Part shown: piece after piece, positions 1 to 10,597 of the stretch
Numbering within the stretch: the stretch's first letter is position 1
How the letters are laid out: every line of letters begins with the position of its first letter
Assembly: GCF_000808535.1 (NCBI RefSeq)
Contig: NZ_JWLV01000012.1
Location: 124,001-188,000, forward strand
DNA from: Vibrio sinaloensis
GTDB taxonomy: Bacteria; Pseudomonadota; Gammaproteobacteria; Enterobacterales; Vibrionaceae
Direction: 5' to 3'
DNA: 64,000 bases
Translations under genes and position numbers: made by a program
The notes under the pieces: generated by a model
Told to the model about the DNA's origin: nothing
The model's database searches: none
Seen by the model: only the letters and a program-made list of their open reading frames with translations

Positions 1-199
1 GAATAGACTTTAGCTCATCAGCCTTGTCTTTAAACTCTTCCTGCATCTTTTGCAGGACAACTTCACGTTGTGGTAGTGCTTGGAACACTTGAGCGGTATT
101 TACATAGCCTACTTTTTGCGCAGCTTCTGCCGCGTGAGCAAATAGAGAAGACGTCATTACTAATAGGCCAATACCAGCCGCTTTAATTGTTTTATTCAC
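1..199 (-). CDS. skp: Periplasmic chaperone Skp/OmpH (C-terminus outside window)
   Basis: Partial gene read leftwards; the window begins inside it, so only about 66 N-terminal residues are visible. Translation starts at a GTG (197-199) preceded by AAGGAA. The N-terminus is basic then hydrophobic with an AHA-AEA type signal-peptidase site, followed by KVGYVNTAQVFQ, the typical opening of mature Skp/OmpH. Skp is a trimeric periplasmic holdase that carries unfolded outer-membrane proteins to the BAM complex. It lies 19 bases downstream of bamA on the same strand, the usual bamA-skp order. Confidence 0.9.
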   Translation of the reverse strand, partial: MNKTIKAAGIGLLVMTSSLFAHAAEAAQKVGYVNTAQVFQALPQREVVLQKMQEEFKDKADELKSI

Positions 200-218
200 T
201 TTATAATTTCCTTTCAAA

Positions 219-2627
219 TTAGAAGGTTCTGCCGATGGTGAAAGTGAAGAATTCTTCATCATCACCTTCGTAAATTGTAATCGGTTTCGCCACTGAGAAG
301 ACCAAAGGCCCCATTGGTGACATCCATTGCAACGCCACACCGTATGATGCGCGGTAGTTGGTTGGATCCGAGTAGTCCATGTAGTAACGATCTGTGATCG
401 TCTCATCATAGACGAATTCTGTGTCCCAAACGCTTGCCGCATCAAGGAACATACTGGTGCGGATTTGGTTACGCACTTCATCCGATGCAAAAGGCGTTGG
501 CACAATCAGCTCAAGACTCGCCAGAGCAACCGCATTACCACCTACAGAGTCATCGGTCGAGTTGACACACGATGAGCTACTACAGAACGATGGATTGCTG
601 TTTATTGTGTACACCGCTTTTGGTCCCGCGGTATTCGATCTAAAGCCACGAAGAGAGGTGAAACCACCGGCGTAGTAGTTTTCGTAGAATGGGAACAAGT
701 TGTCGTTACCATCCGTTTGGCCGTAACCATTACCGTAACCTAAGCGACCACGCATAAGTAACGTGAATTCGTGCTTTTTGGTCAACGGAATGTACTGTCT
801 AACGTCATACTGTAGCTTGAAGTACTGAGCGTCTGAGCTCGGTACTGTTGCCTTAGCAAATGCACGTTGGTAGTTACCCGCCGTTGGGAAATAGCCTCGG
901 TTAAGGTTGTTTCGTGTCCAAGACGCATTCAAGTCAAAGTCATTGGTGATGATGTCACCATCTGGCTGATTAATACTTTGAGCAAACAGCTGCGCTTGGT
1001 CATAAGTCGGCACGTTACCAATCTTGTTGTGGGTGTAACCCACACCAAACTCAAAGCGATTCAACTCATCGAATGGGAAGCCCCATGTTAAACTAGCACC
1101 GTAACTTTCGTTGGTGTAGTCAACGATACCTGCTTCTTTCGCTTCAAACTGGTTGTAGAAGATCTTACCGCCAAGACTGACACCATCAAGGTTCCAGTAA
1201 GGGTCACGATAGTCCAAACTCACGTTCTTTTGGTAGTCGTTCATCATCGCGTTAATACCAACACGATTACCAGTACCAATAAAGTTGTCCTGCTGCAATC
1301 CAACCTGGAAACTCACGCCAGATTCTGTACCGTAGCCGATACCGAAGTTAACGCTGCCTGAGTTCGCCTCTTTTACGCTGTATACCAAATCCACTTGGTC
1401 TTCGCTGCCCGGAACACGCACAGTTTGTACATCAACCGTTTCAAAGAAACCGAGACGATTTAGTCGACTCTTACCAGTATCAATCGCCTTAGAGTTCAGC
1501 CAGCTGCCTTCCATCTGACGCATTTCTCGGCGCAGTACTTCATCTTTGGTCGAGTTGTTACCCACAAAACGGATATCTCGCACGTAAATACGTTTACCCG
1601 CTTCAATATTGACCACCAAAGAAACTTCTTGAGTCTCATCATCAAACTCAGAAATGGTGCGCACTTGAGGGTAAGCATAACCAGCTTCACCCAATAAACG
1701 TTTGACGTTCTCTTCTAAGCTCGTCACCGCTGAGCCGTTGTAGAGTTCACCCATCTCAAATGAAATGAGATCGTTAAGCTCGTCTTCACCAACAACACGA
1801 TCACCACGGAACTTCACGTCTTTGACCGAGTATGGCTGGCCTTCGTCCAAGCCTAAGGTAATGTAGACCCCTTTTTTGTCAGGGGAAATTGAGACTTGTG
1901 TAGAATCAACTTTAAATTTCAGGTAGCCACGGTCTAAGTAGTACGACTTAAGTGCTTCAATATCGCCAGCTAATACTTGCTTTTGGTATTTGTCATCGGA
2001 TAGGAAGTTCCACCAAGCGACATCCACATTAAGCTCAAAGCGACCCAGTAGCTCATCGTCAGAAAAGACGTCATTACCAATGAAGTTAATTTGCTTAATT
2101 TTGGCTGAAACACCCTCAGAGAAAACAAACTTTAAATCTGCACGATTACGTGGGAGTGGTGTGACCACCGCTTTTACGTTCGCGTTGTACTTACCAACAC
2201 TGTAATAGAAATCTTCTAGACCCTTCTCGATATTGGCCAAAGTCGTGCGGTCAAGCGCTTCACCGACTCGGACACCAGAAGCATCTAGATTCTGTTGCAG
2301 CTGCTCTTCTTTGATCGCCTTGTTACCAGAGAACGAGATACTGGATACGGTAGGACGCTCTTTTACTTGAACAACGAGCACGTTGTCTTGGCGTAAAACC
2401 TTAATGTCTTCGAAGTTGCCAGATGCGTAGAGAGCTCGAATGATTTGCGAGATATCTTCATTGTCGACGGCATCGCCAATACGGACTGGCATTTTCAACA
2501 ACGCAGCACCAAGTGTCACACGTTGCAAGCCTTCAACTTGAATATCTTGGACAACAAAGCTTTCGGCACCATTTGCACTCATACTTGTTGCGAGTGCTGT
2601 GGCAAGTAGAATCTTTTTCATCGCCAT
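219..2627 (-). CDS. bamA: Outer-membrane protein assembly factor BamA
   Basis: Omp85-family protein of 802 residues, the usual BamA length. A signal peptide covers about residues 1-20 (start at M1 or at M3), followed by five POTRA repeats to about residue 420 and a C-terminal beta-barrel ending in Phe (IGRTF). The barrel carries the conserved loop-6 motif as LRGF, roughly residue 655. BamA inserts beta-barrel proteins into the outer membrane. It sits between rseP and skp in an envelope-biogenesis run; rseP ends 38 bases upstream. Confidence 0.97.
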   Translation of the reverse strand: MAMKKILLATALATSMSANGAESFVVQDIQVEGLQRVTLGAALLKMPVRIGDAVDNEDISQIIRALYASGNFEDIKVLRQDNVLVVQVKERPTVSSISFSGNKAIKEEQLQQNLDASGVRVGEALDRTTLANIEKGLEDFYYSVGKYNANVKAVVTPLPRNRADLKFVFSEGVSAKIKQINFIGNDVFSDDELLGRFELNVDVAWWNFLSDDKYQKQVLAGDIEALKSYYLDRGYLKFKVDSTQVSISPDKKGVYITLGLDEGQPYSVKDVKFRGDRVVGEDELNDLISFEMGELYNGSAVTSLEENVKRLLGEAGYAYPQVRTISEFDDETQEVSLVVNIEAGKRIYVRDIRFVGNNSTKDEVLRREMRQMEGSWLNSKAIDTGKSRLNRLGFFETVDVQTVRVPGSEDQVDLVYSVKEANSGSVNFGIGYGTESGVSFQVGLQQDNFIGTGNRVGINAMMNDYQKNVSLDYRDPYWNLDGVSLGGKIFYNQFEAKEAGIVDYTNESYGASLTWGFPFDELNRFEFGVGYTHNKIGNVPTYDQAQLFAQSINQPDGDIITNDFDLNASWTRNNLNRGYFPTAGNYQRAFAKATVPSSDAQYFKLQYDVRQYIPLTKKHEFTLLMRGRLGYGNGYGQTDGNDNLFPFYENYYAGGFTSLRGFRSNTAGPKAVYTINSNPSFCSSSSCVNSTDDSVGGNAVALASLELIVPTPFASDEVRNQIRTSMFLDAASVWDTEFVYDETITDRYYMDYSDPTNYRASYGVALQWMSPMGPLVFSVAKPITIYEGDDEEFFTFTIGRTF

Positions 2628-2665
2628 ATTTGTTTTAGTTATTCCTTACTACAACCTTTGCCCAG

Positions 2666-4024
2666 TTAGAGACGAGCAAAATCATTGAAAATTGCCACTG
2701 CCATAAGAGAGAAGATAATTGCTCCGCCTACACGGTACCCCATTTCCTGAATTTTCTCAGGGACTGGGCGTCTTATTACAGCCTCAATAGCAAAAAACAA
2801 TAGATGTCCGCCATCTAACATAGGTAACGGCACAAGGTTAATTATCCCTAAGTTGACACTAATAAGAGCAAGGAAACCAAGGAAGTAAACCAAGCCATAA
2901 TCGGCGGTCGTCCCTGCCCCTTTCGCTATTGAAATGGGTCCACTTAAGTTGTTAAGTCCTACATCGCCAACAATCAGCTTTTTCAACATACTGATGGTCA
3001 GATCAATCACTTGTCCGGTTTTTTCAACCGCTTTCCCGACTGATTCAATTACACCAAATTGTAAGTCGAAGCGATAACTTTCCGGCCATTCTGCGACCTC
3101 TGGGGCGATTCCAGCAAAACCGACTTCGCCTTTACCTTTCATCTCACGACTGTCTGGAATGATAGTCAGGGAGACACGCTCACCATCGCGTTCAACCTGA
3201 AGCGGCAGTGAAGCATTCGGATGCTGCTGAATCGCATCAACGACTTGCTGCCAATCTGTGATGGCGACACCGTCAATCGCGAGCAGAGTATCTCCGACTT
3301 TTAATCCAGCACGCTCACCAGCGCTGCCTTGCGTCACATTGATAAGCTTGGTTGAAATCTCTGGCGTAAAAGGAACAAAGCCAAGCGCTGACATAGCAGA
3401 CTGTTTTTCAGGGTCAAAGTTCCACTCGGTAAGATCAAAAGAGAGGGTTTGCTCAACGCCGACGCCGTCGGAAGGGGCAACCGTCATCGTCAGACGTTCA
3501 TCACCAATATGAGCAATCAACCCCATGTTGACCGATTCCCAATCTGCGGTTTTGACGCCAGAAACGGATTTAAGTTCCATTCCCTGTTCCAACCCTGCTT
3601 GGGCAGCAATAGAATGAGGGGTAACCTGGCCAACAACGGGCTTGACCGCCGGAACGCCGATCATAAACACAAGCCAGTAGGCGATAATGGCAAATAAGAA
3701 GTTGAACACTGGGCCTGCAGCGACAATCGCACTGCGCTTCCAAAGTGGCTTTTTATCAAAAGCAAAGCGTTGATCGGCGTCAGAGACTTCATCGACACGC
3801 CCGTCGAGCATCTTGACGTAGCCACCCAGTGGAATCATCGAGACGCTGTATTCTGTGCCATCTTTTCCTACTTTGCTCCAAATGGCCTTACCAAACCCAA
3901 TGGAGAATTTTTCGACCCTTACACCACAGCGGCGAGCAACCCAGAAATGGCCGAACTCATGGACAGCGACTAATATTCCCAGCGCAACGATAAAGGATAC
4001 GAAGTTCCACAAAATACCTGTCAT
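2666..4024 (-). CDS. rseP: Site-2 zinc metalloprotease RseP
   Basis: Inner-membrane intramembrane protease that makes the second cut in the anti-sigma factor RseA and so releases SigmaE. The zinc motif HEFGH is at residues 22-26 in the first membrane helix; two central PDZ domains follow, and the second active-site motif LDGGH is near residue 405. Length 452 is normal. Its ATG overlaps the dxr stop by four bases (ATGA), implying translational coupling. Placement directly before bamA couples stress signalling and outer-membrane assembly genes in one transcript (inference). Confidence 0.96.
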   Translation of the reverse strand: MTGILWNFVSFIVALGILVAVHEFGHFWVARRCGVRVEKFSIGFGKAIWSKVGKDGTEYSVSMIPLGGYVKMLDGRVDEVSDADQRFAFDKKPLWKRSAIVAAGPVFNFLFAIIAYWLVFMIGVPAVKPVVGQVTPHSIAAQAGLEQGMELKSVSGVKTADWESVNMGLIAHIGDERLTMTVAPSDGVGVEQTLSFDLTEWNFDPEKQSAMSALGFVPFTPEISTKLINVTQGSAGERAGLKVGDTLLAIDGVAITDWQQVVDAIQQHPNASLPLQVERDGERVSLTIIPDSREMKGKGEVGFAGIAPEVAEWPESYRFDLQFGVIESVGKAVEKTGQVIDLTISMLKKLIVGDVGLNNLSGPISIAKGAGTTADYGLVYFLGFLALISVNLGIINLVPLPMLDGGHLLFFAIEAVIRRPVPEKIQEMGYRVGGAIIFSLMAVAIFNDFARL

Positions 4025-5229
4025 AGCTTACGCTCACTAACCCAGTTGGTTGCTAAATCTCTCGCCATTCTATCGACCTCAAGTATGCTTTCCAAGTCAC
4101 TACAGTGCGACTGATGGGTATCAGCACAGACTTTTGACAAAACCTTCTGGTTAATGACCGATATGTCTGTAAATGACAACTGTCTATCGAGGAACGCAGC
4201 CACCGCGATTTCATTTGCCGCATTCAGTGCCGTTGTTGCATGCTGACCTTCGTAGCAGGCGTCGATAGCGAGTTTTAAACATGGATAGCGGTTGTAATCA
4301 GGTTCTAAGAAAGTGAGCTCGCCAACTTTAGTAAAGTCTAGCGGAGCCACACCCGCCGCAACACGTTCAGGGTAAGACAGGGTCAGCGCAATCGGCGTCG
4401 CCATATCTGGTTCGCCCATCTGCGCCAATACTGAGCCATCTTTGTACTGCACCATCGAGTGGATAACAGATTGAGGATGAATCAATACCTTTAATTGTTC
4501 TCGAGAGGTGTTAAACAGCCACTTCGCTTCAATGTACTCAAGACCTTTGTTCATCATGGTCGCCGAGTCGACTGAAATTTTTGGCCCCATCGACCAGTTA
4601 GGGTGAGCTATGGCTTGTTCAGGAGTGACTGAGCTCAGTGATTCGATATCACTGTAACGGAAAGGTCCACCAGAACCGGTTAACAGAATGTTTGAGATAC
4701 CATGCTGTGCTAAATCGCAGCGACCAAGATTGGTTTGGATATCACTTGGTAAGCATTGGAAGATTGCGTTGTGCTCGCTATCAACAGGCATAAGCTCAGC
4801 GCCAGACTGCTTAACCGCATCGATAAACAACTGACCAGACATCACCAAGGCTTCTTTGTTTGCAAGCAGCACACGCTTACCCGCTTTGACTGCCGCCATC
4901 GTCGGTAACAGGCCCGCAGCACCAACAATCGCAGCCATTACAGTATCAACGTCATCCATCGAGGATACGTCGCACATGGCCTCAATACCTGACAACACTT
5001 CAGTATCAATTTTAAGTGCCACTAACTGCTGTTTGAGCTGTAAAGCCGCCGAGTCCGATGCCATCACCGCATACTTAGGTCGCCATTTCAGGCACAACTC
5101 ACGCATTTTCTCAACATTTCCTCCCGCCGCAAGTGCGACAATAGAAAACAGTTCGGGGTTTTGTTCGATGACTTTAAACGTGCTCGCGCCGATCGAACCA
5201 GTTGCACCTAATATTGTTAGCTTACGCAT
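4021..5229 (-). CDS. dxr: 1-deoxy-D-xylulose 5-phosphate reductoisomerase
   Basis: NADPH-dependent enzyme of the MEP isoprenoid pathway that converts DXP to 2-C-methyl-D-erythritol 4-phosphate. The N-terminal dinucleotide-binding motif GATGSIG is at residues 8-14. The metal-site segment [12 protein letters not shown] and the [20 protein letters not shown] region (residues about 210-230) are present. Length 402 is typical. It is followed by rseP with a four-base overlap and preceded by cdsA. It supplies isoprenoid precursors for UppS, encoded three genes upstream in the same run. Confidence 0.96.
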   Translation of the reverse strand: MRKLTILGATGSIGASTFKVIEQNPELFSIVALAAGGNVEKMRELCLKWRPKYAVMASDSAALQLKQQLVALKIDTEVLSGIEAMCDVSSMDDVDTVMAAIVGAAGLLPTMAAVKAGKRVLLANKEALVMSGQLFIDAVKQSGAELMPVDSEHNAIFQCLPSDIQTNLGRCDLAQHGISNILLTGSGGPFRYSDIESLSSVTPEQAIAHPNWSMGPKISVDSATMMNKGLEYIEAKWLFNTSREQLKVLIHPQSVIHSMVQYKDGSVLAQMGEPDMATPIALTLSYPERVAAGVAPLDFTKVGELTFLEPDYNRYPCLKLAIDACYEGQHATTALNAANEIAVAAFLDRQLSFTDISVINQKVLSKVCADTHQSHCSDLESILEVDRMARDLATNWVSERKL

Positions 5230-5270
5230 AGCAAGAAACCGATTTGTGACTTAGGCAAGCCGAAGCTTGC

Positions 5271-6113
5271 CTAAAAAATGAAGTAAAGAAATGCAAAAAC
5301 AGGAAATGCCGCTGTGAGGCTGTCAATGCGATCGAGCACTCCACCGTGGCCGGGAATAATATTGCTGCTGTCTTTTATCCCTGAGACGCGCTTGAACATA
5401 CTTTCAACCAGATCACCCAGAACGGAAATTACCACGGTAATCAGCGTAATCACGATCATGATAAACGGGCTAGTAAATTCAATATCAAACCAGCTTGCCG
5501 CTCCCCATCCGACGATAATTGCGGTAACAATCCCGCCAATCAAGCCCTCAATGGTTTTGTTAGGACTAACATTTGGCGCCATTTTGCGCTTGCCCATGCT
5601 CTTACCAGCAAAGTAAGCGCCGCTGTCAGCAGCCCAGACAATCAAACAAACGTAAAGCACTAACTTAGCACCGTGATAAGCGTCGGTTTCAATCCCTTCG
5701 GCACGAAGGAGCAGTACACTCCAAAAGAAAGGTAAAAGCGTTAATATACCGAAGAGATGACGCAGTACAGGAGAGTGTTGCCACAATGAAGCCGATTTCG
5801 GGTATGTGATCGCGAGAGTACTAGACACTAGCCACCACACACATCCAACCGCAAGGATGGCGTAGTGTGGCTCTACGATTTGGTTCAAACTAAAAGCATC
5901 GAAAGGGACAAGCGCTAGGCTCAGTCCGCTGACCAATAAGGCTGGGATCAGCGCCATAGCACGAGATTTTGCTTCAACAAATTGCGTCCACTCCCAGTAA
6001 CCGATCATCATTACCGCAGCAATCGCAATTGTAAACAAGGGAAGCGACAACTCAAAAATTCCTAGAATCACCAATGGAGCAAGGATGAGCGCTGTTATTA
6101 TTCTTTGTTTCAA
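5271..6113 (-). CDS. cdsA: Phosphatidate cytidylyltransferase
   Basis: Integral membrane enzyme that makes CDP-diacylglycerol from phosphatidate and CTP, the branch point of phospholipid synthesis. The protein of 280 residues has about eight hydrophobic segments. The family signature is near the C-terminus (KRVSGIKDSSNIIPGHGG followed by LDRIDS, about residues 240-265). It lies 11 bases downstream of uppS, so it is co-transcribed with it. The start ATG at 6113 gives the expected hydrophobic N-terminus. Confidence 0.95.
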   Translation of the reverse strand: MKQRIITALILAPLVILGIFELSLPLFTIAIAAVMMIGYWEWTQFVEAKSRAMALIPALLVSGLSLALVPFDAFSLNQIVEPHYAILAVGCVWWLVSSTLAITYPKSASLWQHSPVLRHLFGILTLLPFFWSVLLLRAEGIETDAYHGAKLVLYVCLIVWAADSGAYFAGKSMGKRKMAPNVSPNKTIEGLIGGIVTAIIVGWGAASWFDIEFTSPFIMIVITLITVVISVLGDLVESMFKRVSGIKDSSNIIPGHGGVLDRIDSLTAAFPVFAFLYFIF

Positions 6114-6124
6114 ACTTGGATCCT

Positions 6125-6880
6125 TTATTCGCTTTCCATCAATGCCTTGATTTGTTCACCGGTACAACCGAATCTTCTTTCTCGATTAACAAACCAAGTC
6201 ACTGCTTCAACTAAGCTATTTTCATCGAATTCTGGCCAATAGATAGGCGTAAAATACATTTCTGCGTAGGCCATCTGCCAGAGCATGAAGTTACTGATTC
6301 GACACTCACCACTGGTACGAATCATGAGATCAACTTCAGGTAAATCGGACATGGTTAAATGCTGAGTCATCATTTCCTCAGTAATCTCGTCCGCTTGTAA
6401 TTCACCGTTTGCGACTTTATTAGCCAGAGCCTTCGTCGCTTGCATGATGTCCCACTTACCACCGTAGTTCGCGGCGATGTTCACCACCATGCCAGTATTA
6501 TTCGCTGTCAACTCTTCTGCCTGAGCAATCTTTTTCCGTAACCTATCATTGAAACGCGCCGTATCGCCGATAACTCGAAGCCGAAGGTTATTTTTGTGCA
6601 ACTTCTTAATCTCGGTTGAAAGAACCGTGATAAACAGCTCCATCAATACTCCCACTTCTTCTTCAGGGCGACGCCAGTTTTCACTGCTGAAAGCAAATAA
6701 AGTGATCGCTTTAATGCCGAGTTTGGCGGAAGTAGAAATCGCTTTTCTAACAGCAGCAACACCATTTTTATGGCCAAACACGCGAGGTTTACCTTGCGCT
6801 TTAGCCCAACGGCCATTGCCGTCCATGATAATTGCGATATGTTGAGGAAGAACGTCTGGAGAAAGATGTGAGTTTTGCAT
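6125..6880 (-). CDS. uppS: Undecaprenyl diphosphate synthase
   Basis: Cis-prenyltransferase that elongates farnesyl diphosphate with isopentenyl diphosphate to the C55 lipid carrier of peptidoglycan and O-antigen synthesis. The catalytic segment [11 protein letters not shown] (residues about 17-27) is intact, as are FSSENWRRP and the C-terminal [15 protein letters not shown] motif. Length 251 is typical. It is the first gene of the uppS-cdsA-dxr-rseP-bamA-skp run, separated from frr by a hairpin terminator at 6924-6951. Confidence 0.96.
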   Translation of the reverse strand: MQNSHLSPDVLPQHIAIIMDGNGRWAKAQGKPRVFGHKNGVAAVRKAISTSAKLGIKAITLFAFSSENWRRPEEEVGVLMELFITVLSTEIKKLHKNNLRLRVIGDTARFNDRLRKKIAQAEELTANNTGMVVNIAANYGGKWDIMQATKALANKVANGELQADEITEEMMTQHLTMSDLPEVDLMIRTSGECRISNFMLWQMAYAEMYFTPIYWPEFDENSLVEAVTWFVNRERRFGCTGEQIKALMESE

Positions 6881-6923
6881 ACAAGAAATTGATAGGTAAT
6901 CAGCAAAGGACAGAGAGTAGCAT

Positions 6924-6951
6924 AAAAAAACGCTGTGCTGCGAGCACAGCG
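6924..6951 (-). terminator. Rho-independent terminator after frr
   Basis: Perfect 9-bp stem (CGCTGTGCT/AGCACAGCG, 6931-6951) with a 3-nt loop. Read on the minus strand it is followed by seven U residues. It ends the pyrH-frr transcript just before uppS. Confidence 0.9.
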
Positions 6952-6979
6952 CTCTTTAGAAGGAGAGTTTGTAGAGGAA

Positions 6980-7537
6980 TTAGACTTCCATCAACTCTTT
7001 TTCTTTTGCTGCTAGCACTTCGTCGACTTGCTTAACAGCAGCATCCGTTAGCTTTTGGATCTCTTCTTGACCTTTACGATCTTCATCTTCAGAGATTTCT
7101 TTGTCTTTTAGCAATGCTTTTAGCTCGCCATTTGCGTCACGACGGATGTTACGAATAGCAACACGACCACCTTCTGCTTCGCCACGAACAATCTTAACAA
7201 GGTCTTTGCGACGCTCTTCTGTTAGCGGTGGAAGTGGAACGCGAATGATAGTACCCGCAGACATTGGGTTTAGACCAAGATCTGACATCATGATCGCTTT
7301 CTCAACTTTCTGAGTCAGCTCTTTATCGAATACTGTGATTGCTAGTGTACGTGCGTCTTCTGCTACTACGTTAGCAACTTGATTTAGAGGAGTTGGTGCA
7401 CCGTAGTACTCAACTGAAATACCAGCCAATAGACTTGGGTGTGCACGACCTGTACGAACTTTAGACAGGTTGTTCTTTAGCGCTTCTACGCTTTTTTCCA
7501 TGCGCTCTTGAGCGTCTTGTTTGATTTCGTTAATCAC
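6980..7537 (-). CDS. frr: Ribosome-recycling factor
   Basis: RRF of 185 residues, the canonical length. It acts with EF-G to split post-termination ribosomes. The helical N- and C-terminal arms and the conserved [10 protein letters not shown] segment (about residues 28-37) and [14 protein letters not shown] segment (about 106-119) are present. It lies 97 bases after pyrH on the same strand, the usual pyrH-frr pair, and is followed by a strong terminator. Confidence 0.97.
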   Translation of the reverse strand: MINEIKQDAQERMEKSVEALKNNLSKVRTGRAHPSLLAGISVEYYGAPTPLNQVANVVAEDARTLAITVFDKELTQKVEKAIMMSDLGLNPMSAGTIIRVPLPPLTEERRKDLVKIVRGEAEGGRVAIRNIRRDANGELKALLKDKEISEDEDRKGQEEIQKLTDAAVKQVDEVLAAKEKELMEV

Positions 7538-7601
7538 AATATCACCTTAATGTGTAAATCTTTCTCGAAGAAAGCCTAAGCGGGAGTCTTCAAAAGGCAA
7601 T

Positions 7602-7626
7602 ACCGTAGCACAAATCGTGCTACGGT
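7602..7626 (-). other. Stable hairpin between pyrH and frr without a U tract
   Basis: A perfect 10-bp inverted repeat, ACCGTAGCAC/GTGCTACGGT, with the 5-nt loop AAATC. It lies directly after the pyrH stop codon. There is no run of U on either strand, so it is not a classical intrinsic terminator. A partial attenuator, an RNA-processing site or a 3'-end stabiliser would fit (inference). Confidence 0.6.
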
Positions 7627-7634
7627 GATTGGAA

Positions 7635-8366
7635 TTACTCTGCGTCGCTGATTAGCGTGCCTTCTGCTTCACCCATAACCACGCGACGTAGTGCGCCTGG
7701 TTTATTCATATTGAATACGCGAATTGGCATTTTGTGGTCACGAGCCAATGTGAATGCTGCCAAATCCATTACTTTCAATTCTTTTTCAAGAACTGCGTTA
7801 AATGAAAGCTTATCATACAGCTCTGCGTCTGGGTTTGCTACTGGGTCAGCCGTAAATACGCCATCTACTTTTGTTGCTTTTAGAACTACGTCAGCTTCGA
7901 TTTCGATACCGCGTAAACATGCCGCAGAATCGGTTGTAAAGAATGGGTTACCTGTACCAGCAGAGAAGATAACAACACGGCCTTGGCGCAGTTCGCGAAT
8001 CGCATCTGCCCAGTTGTAATCGTCACATACACCTTTTAGAGGAATAGCAGACATCACACGAGCATTCACGTAAGCACGGTGCAGAGCATCACGCATCGCT
8101 AGGCCGTTCATTACTGTTGCTAGCATACCCATGTGGTCGCCGACTACGCGGTTCATGCCCGCTTCCGCAAGACCTGCACCACGGAAAAGGTTACCACCAC
8201 CGATAACCACACCAACTTGAACACCAAGCTCAACCAGCTCTTTTACTTCTTGTGCCATACGGTCAAGTACCGCTGGATCGATGCCAAAGCCGTCTTCACC
8301 TTGAAGAGCTTCACCACTCAGTTTTAACAGAATACGTTGATACGCTGGTTTAGGGTTAGTTGTCAT
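7635..8366 (-). CDS. pyrH: Uridylate kinase (UMP kinase)
   Basis: Bacterial UMP kinase of the amino-acid-kinase fold, 243 residues; phosphorylates UMP to UDP for pyrimidine nucleotide synthesis. The N-terminal KLSGEALQG (about residues 15-23), the GGGNLFRG loop and the ATP-site region [11 protein letters not shown] (about 165-175) are all present. Located between tsf and frr, the conserved gammaproteobacterial order. Confidence 0.97.
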   Translation of the reverse strand: MTTNPKPAYQRILLKLSGEALQGEDGFGIDPAVLDRMAQEVKELVELGVQVGVVIGGGNLFRGAGLAEAGMNRVVGDHMGMLATVMNGLAMRDALHRAYVNARVMSAIPLKGVCDDYNWADAIRELRQGRVVIFSAGTGNPFFTTDSAACLRGIEIEADVVLKATKVDGVFTADPVANPDAELYDKLSFNAVLEKELKVMDLAAFTLARDHKMPIRVFNMNKPGALRRVVMGEAEGTLISDAE

Positions 8367-8464
8367 GGAGTTTACCTTCCAAAAAGAGAGTTATTGATTA
8401 ACAGTCATGAATACAGACTGAGCAGTCAGTATTCATCACGGCTAATCGTTTACATCCCTAGTCA

Positions 8465-8493
8465 TAAAAAGACCGCAGCCTTGGCTACGGTCT
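8465..8493 (-). terminator. Terminator after tsf
   Basis: On the minus strand an 11-bp stem (AGACCG-x-AGCC with GGCT-x-CGGTCT, one G-U pair) with a 2-nt turn is followed by U5. It closes the rpsB-tsf transcript before pyrH. Confidence 0.85.
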
Positions 8494-8517
8494 AAATTTT
8501 GTGCACTTCTCTAAGGA

Positions 8518-9360
8518 TTAACCTTTTTGAGCTGCAGCTACTTCTTCAGCAAAGCTCATTTCTTCAGCTTTCTCGATACCTTCACCAACTTCTAGGCGAA
8601 CGAATGTAGAAACTGAAGCGCCTTTTTCTTTCAGCATTTCGCCAACAGATTTCTTAGGCTCCATGATGAACGCTTGACCAGTTAGAGAGATTTCGCCTGT
8701 GAATTTCTTCATGCGGCCAACAACCATCTTCTCTGCGATCTCAGCAGGCTTGCCTTCGTTCATAGCGATTTCAACTTGAACTTCTTTCTCTTTAGCAACT
8801 ACGTCAGCTGGTACGTCTTCTGGGTTAACGTATTCTGGCTTAGAAGCAGCAACGTGCATTGCAACGTGCTTAAGAGTTTCTGCATCGCCTTCACCAGCAA
8901 CAACTACACCGATTTTCTCGCCGTGACGGTAAGAAGAGATTGCAGTACCTTCAACGTAAGCAACGCGACGGATGTTGATGTTTTCGCCGATTTTCGCAAC
9001 AAGAGCAACGCGCTCTTCTTCGAACTGAGCAACTAGCTCTTCAACAGTAGCTTTAGAAGCTAGAGCAGCTTCTGCAACTTTCTCTGCGAATGCAGTGAAG
9101 TTACCATCTTTAGCAACGAAGTCAGTTTGGCAGTTAACTTCAAGAAGAGCAGCAACACCGTTGTCTTCTTTGATGATGATTGCGCCTTCAGCCGCTACGT
9201 TACCTGCTTTCTTAGCAGCTTTAGCAGCACCTGATTTACGCATGTTTTCGATTGCTAGTTCGATGTCAGCGTTTGCTTCAACAAGCGCTTTCTTACATTC
9301 CATCATACCTGCGCCAGTACGTTCGCGCAGTTCTTTAACTAGAGCAGCAGTAACAGCCAT
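8518..9360 (-). CDS. tsf: Translation elongation factor Ts
   Basis: Nucleotide-exchange factor for EF-Tu. Length 280 and the UBA-like N-terminal domain with [12 protein letters not shown] (about residues 16-27) match the family. The TDFVAKD segment (about residues 80-86) that contacts EF-Tu is present. It follows rpsB on the same strand with 131 bases between them, which contain a terminator-like hairpin, as in other gammaproteobacterial rpsB-tsf operons. Confidence 0.97.
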   Translation of the reverse strand: MAVTAALVKELRERTGAGMMECKKALVEANADIELAIENMRKSGAAKAAKKAGNVAAEGAIIIKEDNGVAALLEVNCQTDFVAKDGNFTAFAEKVAEAALASKATVEELVAQFEEERVALVAKIGENINIRRVAYVEGTAISSYRHGEKIGVVVAGEGDAETLKHVAMHVAASKPEYVNPEDVPADVVAKEKEVQVEIAMNEGKPAEIAEKMVVGRMKKFTGEISLTGQAFIMEPKKSVGEMLKEKGASVSTFVRLEVGEGIEKAEEMSFAEEVAAAQKG

Positions 9361-9391
9361 TCTCTATTCCTCAGTTGATTCTGGATTTGGT

Positions 9392-9422
9392 AAAAAACAG
9401 GGGCCTACATTTTCGGCCCCTG
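9392..9422 (-). terminator. Intercistronic terminator/attenuator between rpsB and tsf
   Basis: Stem CAGGGGCC/GGCCCCTG with a 9-nt loop followed on the minus strand by U6. Since tsf has no other evident promoter, this probably terminates part of the transcripts and lowers tsf relative to rpsB (inference, in line with the known partial terminator in the E. coli operon). Confidence 0.8.
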
Positions 9423-9491
9423 TTGATAACTATAACTCAGTATATGCTACAACAAGGTTGCACATAGTCTAAGTGTGACTAGGAGCCGCTA

Positions 9492-10220
9492 TTATTCAGC
9501 TTCTACGAAACCGTCTTTTTCAGCAACAACAGCTACGTCTTTGTTACGGCCTTCAGTTACTGAAGCTGCCGCAGCGTTTAGGTATAGTTGTACTGCGCGG
9601 ATTGCGTCGTCGTTACCTGGGATGATGTAGTCAACGCCGTCTGGGTTAGAGTTAGTATCTACTACAGCGTAAACTGGAATACCTAGGTTGTTTGCTTCTT
9701 TAATCGCAATGTGCTCGTGGTCAGCGTCGATTACGAATAGAGCGTCTGGTAGGCCGCCCATGTCTTTGATACCACCAAGAGATTTCTCTAGCTTCTCCAT
9801 TTCACGAGTACGCATTAGAGCTTCTTTCTTAGTTAGTTTGTCAAAAGTACCGTCTTGAGACTGAGCTTCAAGATCTTTTAGGCGCTTGATTGACTGACGA
9901 ACAGTTTTGTAGTTTGTAAGCATACCGCCTAACCAGCGGTTGTTTACGTAGTACTGGTTGCTTGCGATAGCAGCTTCTTTAACAGCTTCAGATGCAGCGC
10001 GCTTAGTACCTACGAATAGAACTTTACCTTTCTTCTCGCCAACTTTAGCAAGTTCAGCTAGAGCTTCGTTGAACATTGGTACAGTTTTTTCTAGGTTGAT
10101 GATGTGAACGCGGTTACGAGCACCAAAGATGAATGGCTTCATTTTTGGGTTCCAGTAACGAGTTTGGTGACCGAAGTGAACACCAGCTTTCAGCATATCG
10201 CGCATTGATACAGTTGCCAT
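9492..10220 (-). CDS. rpsB: 30S ribosomal protein S2
   Basis: S2 of 242 residues starting [17 protein letters not shown]. The frame is open for 11 more codons upstream, but the ATG at 10218-10220 has the expected S2 N-terminus and an AGAGGA ribosome-binding site. The signature [16 protein letters not shown] and [17 protein letters not shown] are present. First gene of the rpsB-tsf operon; preceded by a leader of about 180 nt that could be the S2 autoregulatory site. Confidence 0.97.
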   Translation of the reverse strand: MATVSMRDMLKAGVHFGHQTRYWNPKMKPFIFGARNRVHIINLEKTVPMFNEALAELAKVGEKKGKVLFVGTKRAASEAVKEAAIASNQYYVNNRWLGGMLTNYKTVRQSIKRLKDLEAQSQDGTFDKLTKKEALMRTREMEKLEKSLGGIKDMGGLPDALFVIDADHEHIAIKEANNLGIPVYAVVDTNSNPDGVDYIIPGNDDAIRAVQLYLNAAAASVTEGRNKDVAVVAEKDGFVEAE

Positions 10221-10400
10221 TTTAAAATCCTCTATGGGGTTAGGCCTCCACATTCCCCATAACTCCGACTAGGCTTCTGCCCAGCACCCCGGAATATGTG
10301 TCGGAATGTGTGTGATTTAAAGATAAAAGTATATATGGAACTGACCAGCATCGCCGCTTCATCGATGAGAAGTGAAGAGAACTGACCACATTTCCGGCGC
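10221..10400 (-). promoter_or_regulatory. rpsB 5' leader, candidate S2 autoregulatory RNA
   Basis: About 180 untranslated nucleotides lie between the rpsB promoter and its start codon. They include G-rich/C-rich complementary stretches just upstream of the start (GGGGAATGTGGAGGCC and AACCCC on the minus strand). In enterobacteria S2 represses its own operon through a conserved leader of similar length. Assigning the same role here is inference from position and length; I did not derive the full fold. Confidence 0.5.
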
Positions 10401-10402
10401 GC

Positions 10403-10408
10403 TTTATA
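10403..10408 (-). promoter_or_regulatory. rpsB promoter, extended -10
   Basis: On the minus strand TATGGTATAAA gives an extended -10 (TGnTATAAA) followed by the GC-rich discriminator GCGCGCC. Such discriminators are typical of growth-rate and ppGpp-controlled translation promoters. No good -35 is visible. Confidence 0.65.
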
Positions 10409-10543
10409 CCATATTTTTGCTCTATCTGGCTAGTAAAAAAACCAACACCTAGTGTGCAAAAGTCATCCAATCATTAAGAAACAGCGTACAACCACTCGAA
10501 TAGTAAGGAATTGCCAGTAATACACATTCTCAACTGTTCCTGA

Positions 10544-10549
10544 TAGAAT
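10544..10549 (+). promoter_or_regulatory. map promoter, extended -10
   Basis: TGATAGAAT (10541-10549) fits an extended -10 element (TGn + TAGAAT), about 50 bases upstream of the map ATG and divergent from the rpsB promoter. The rest of this 377-base gap shows no gene. Confidence 0.5.
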
Positions 10550-10597
10550 GCGCCCATTCGCACCATCTGGTGCTAGCGAAGTAAATAGAGAAAGCCG

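Noticed and set aside
10240-10470. 76-codon minus-strand frame upstream of rpsB
   Set aside because: It covers the rpsB promoter and leader; no homology or ribosome-binding site.
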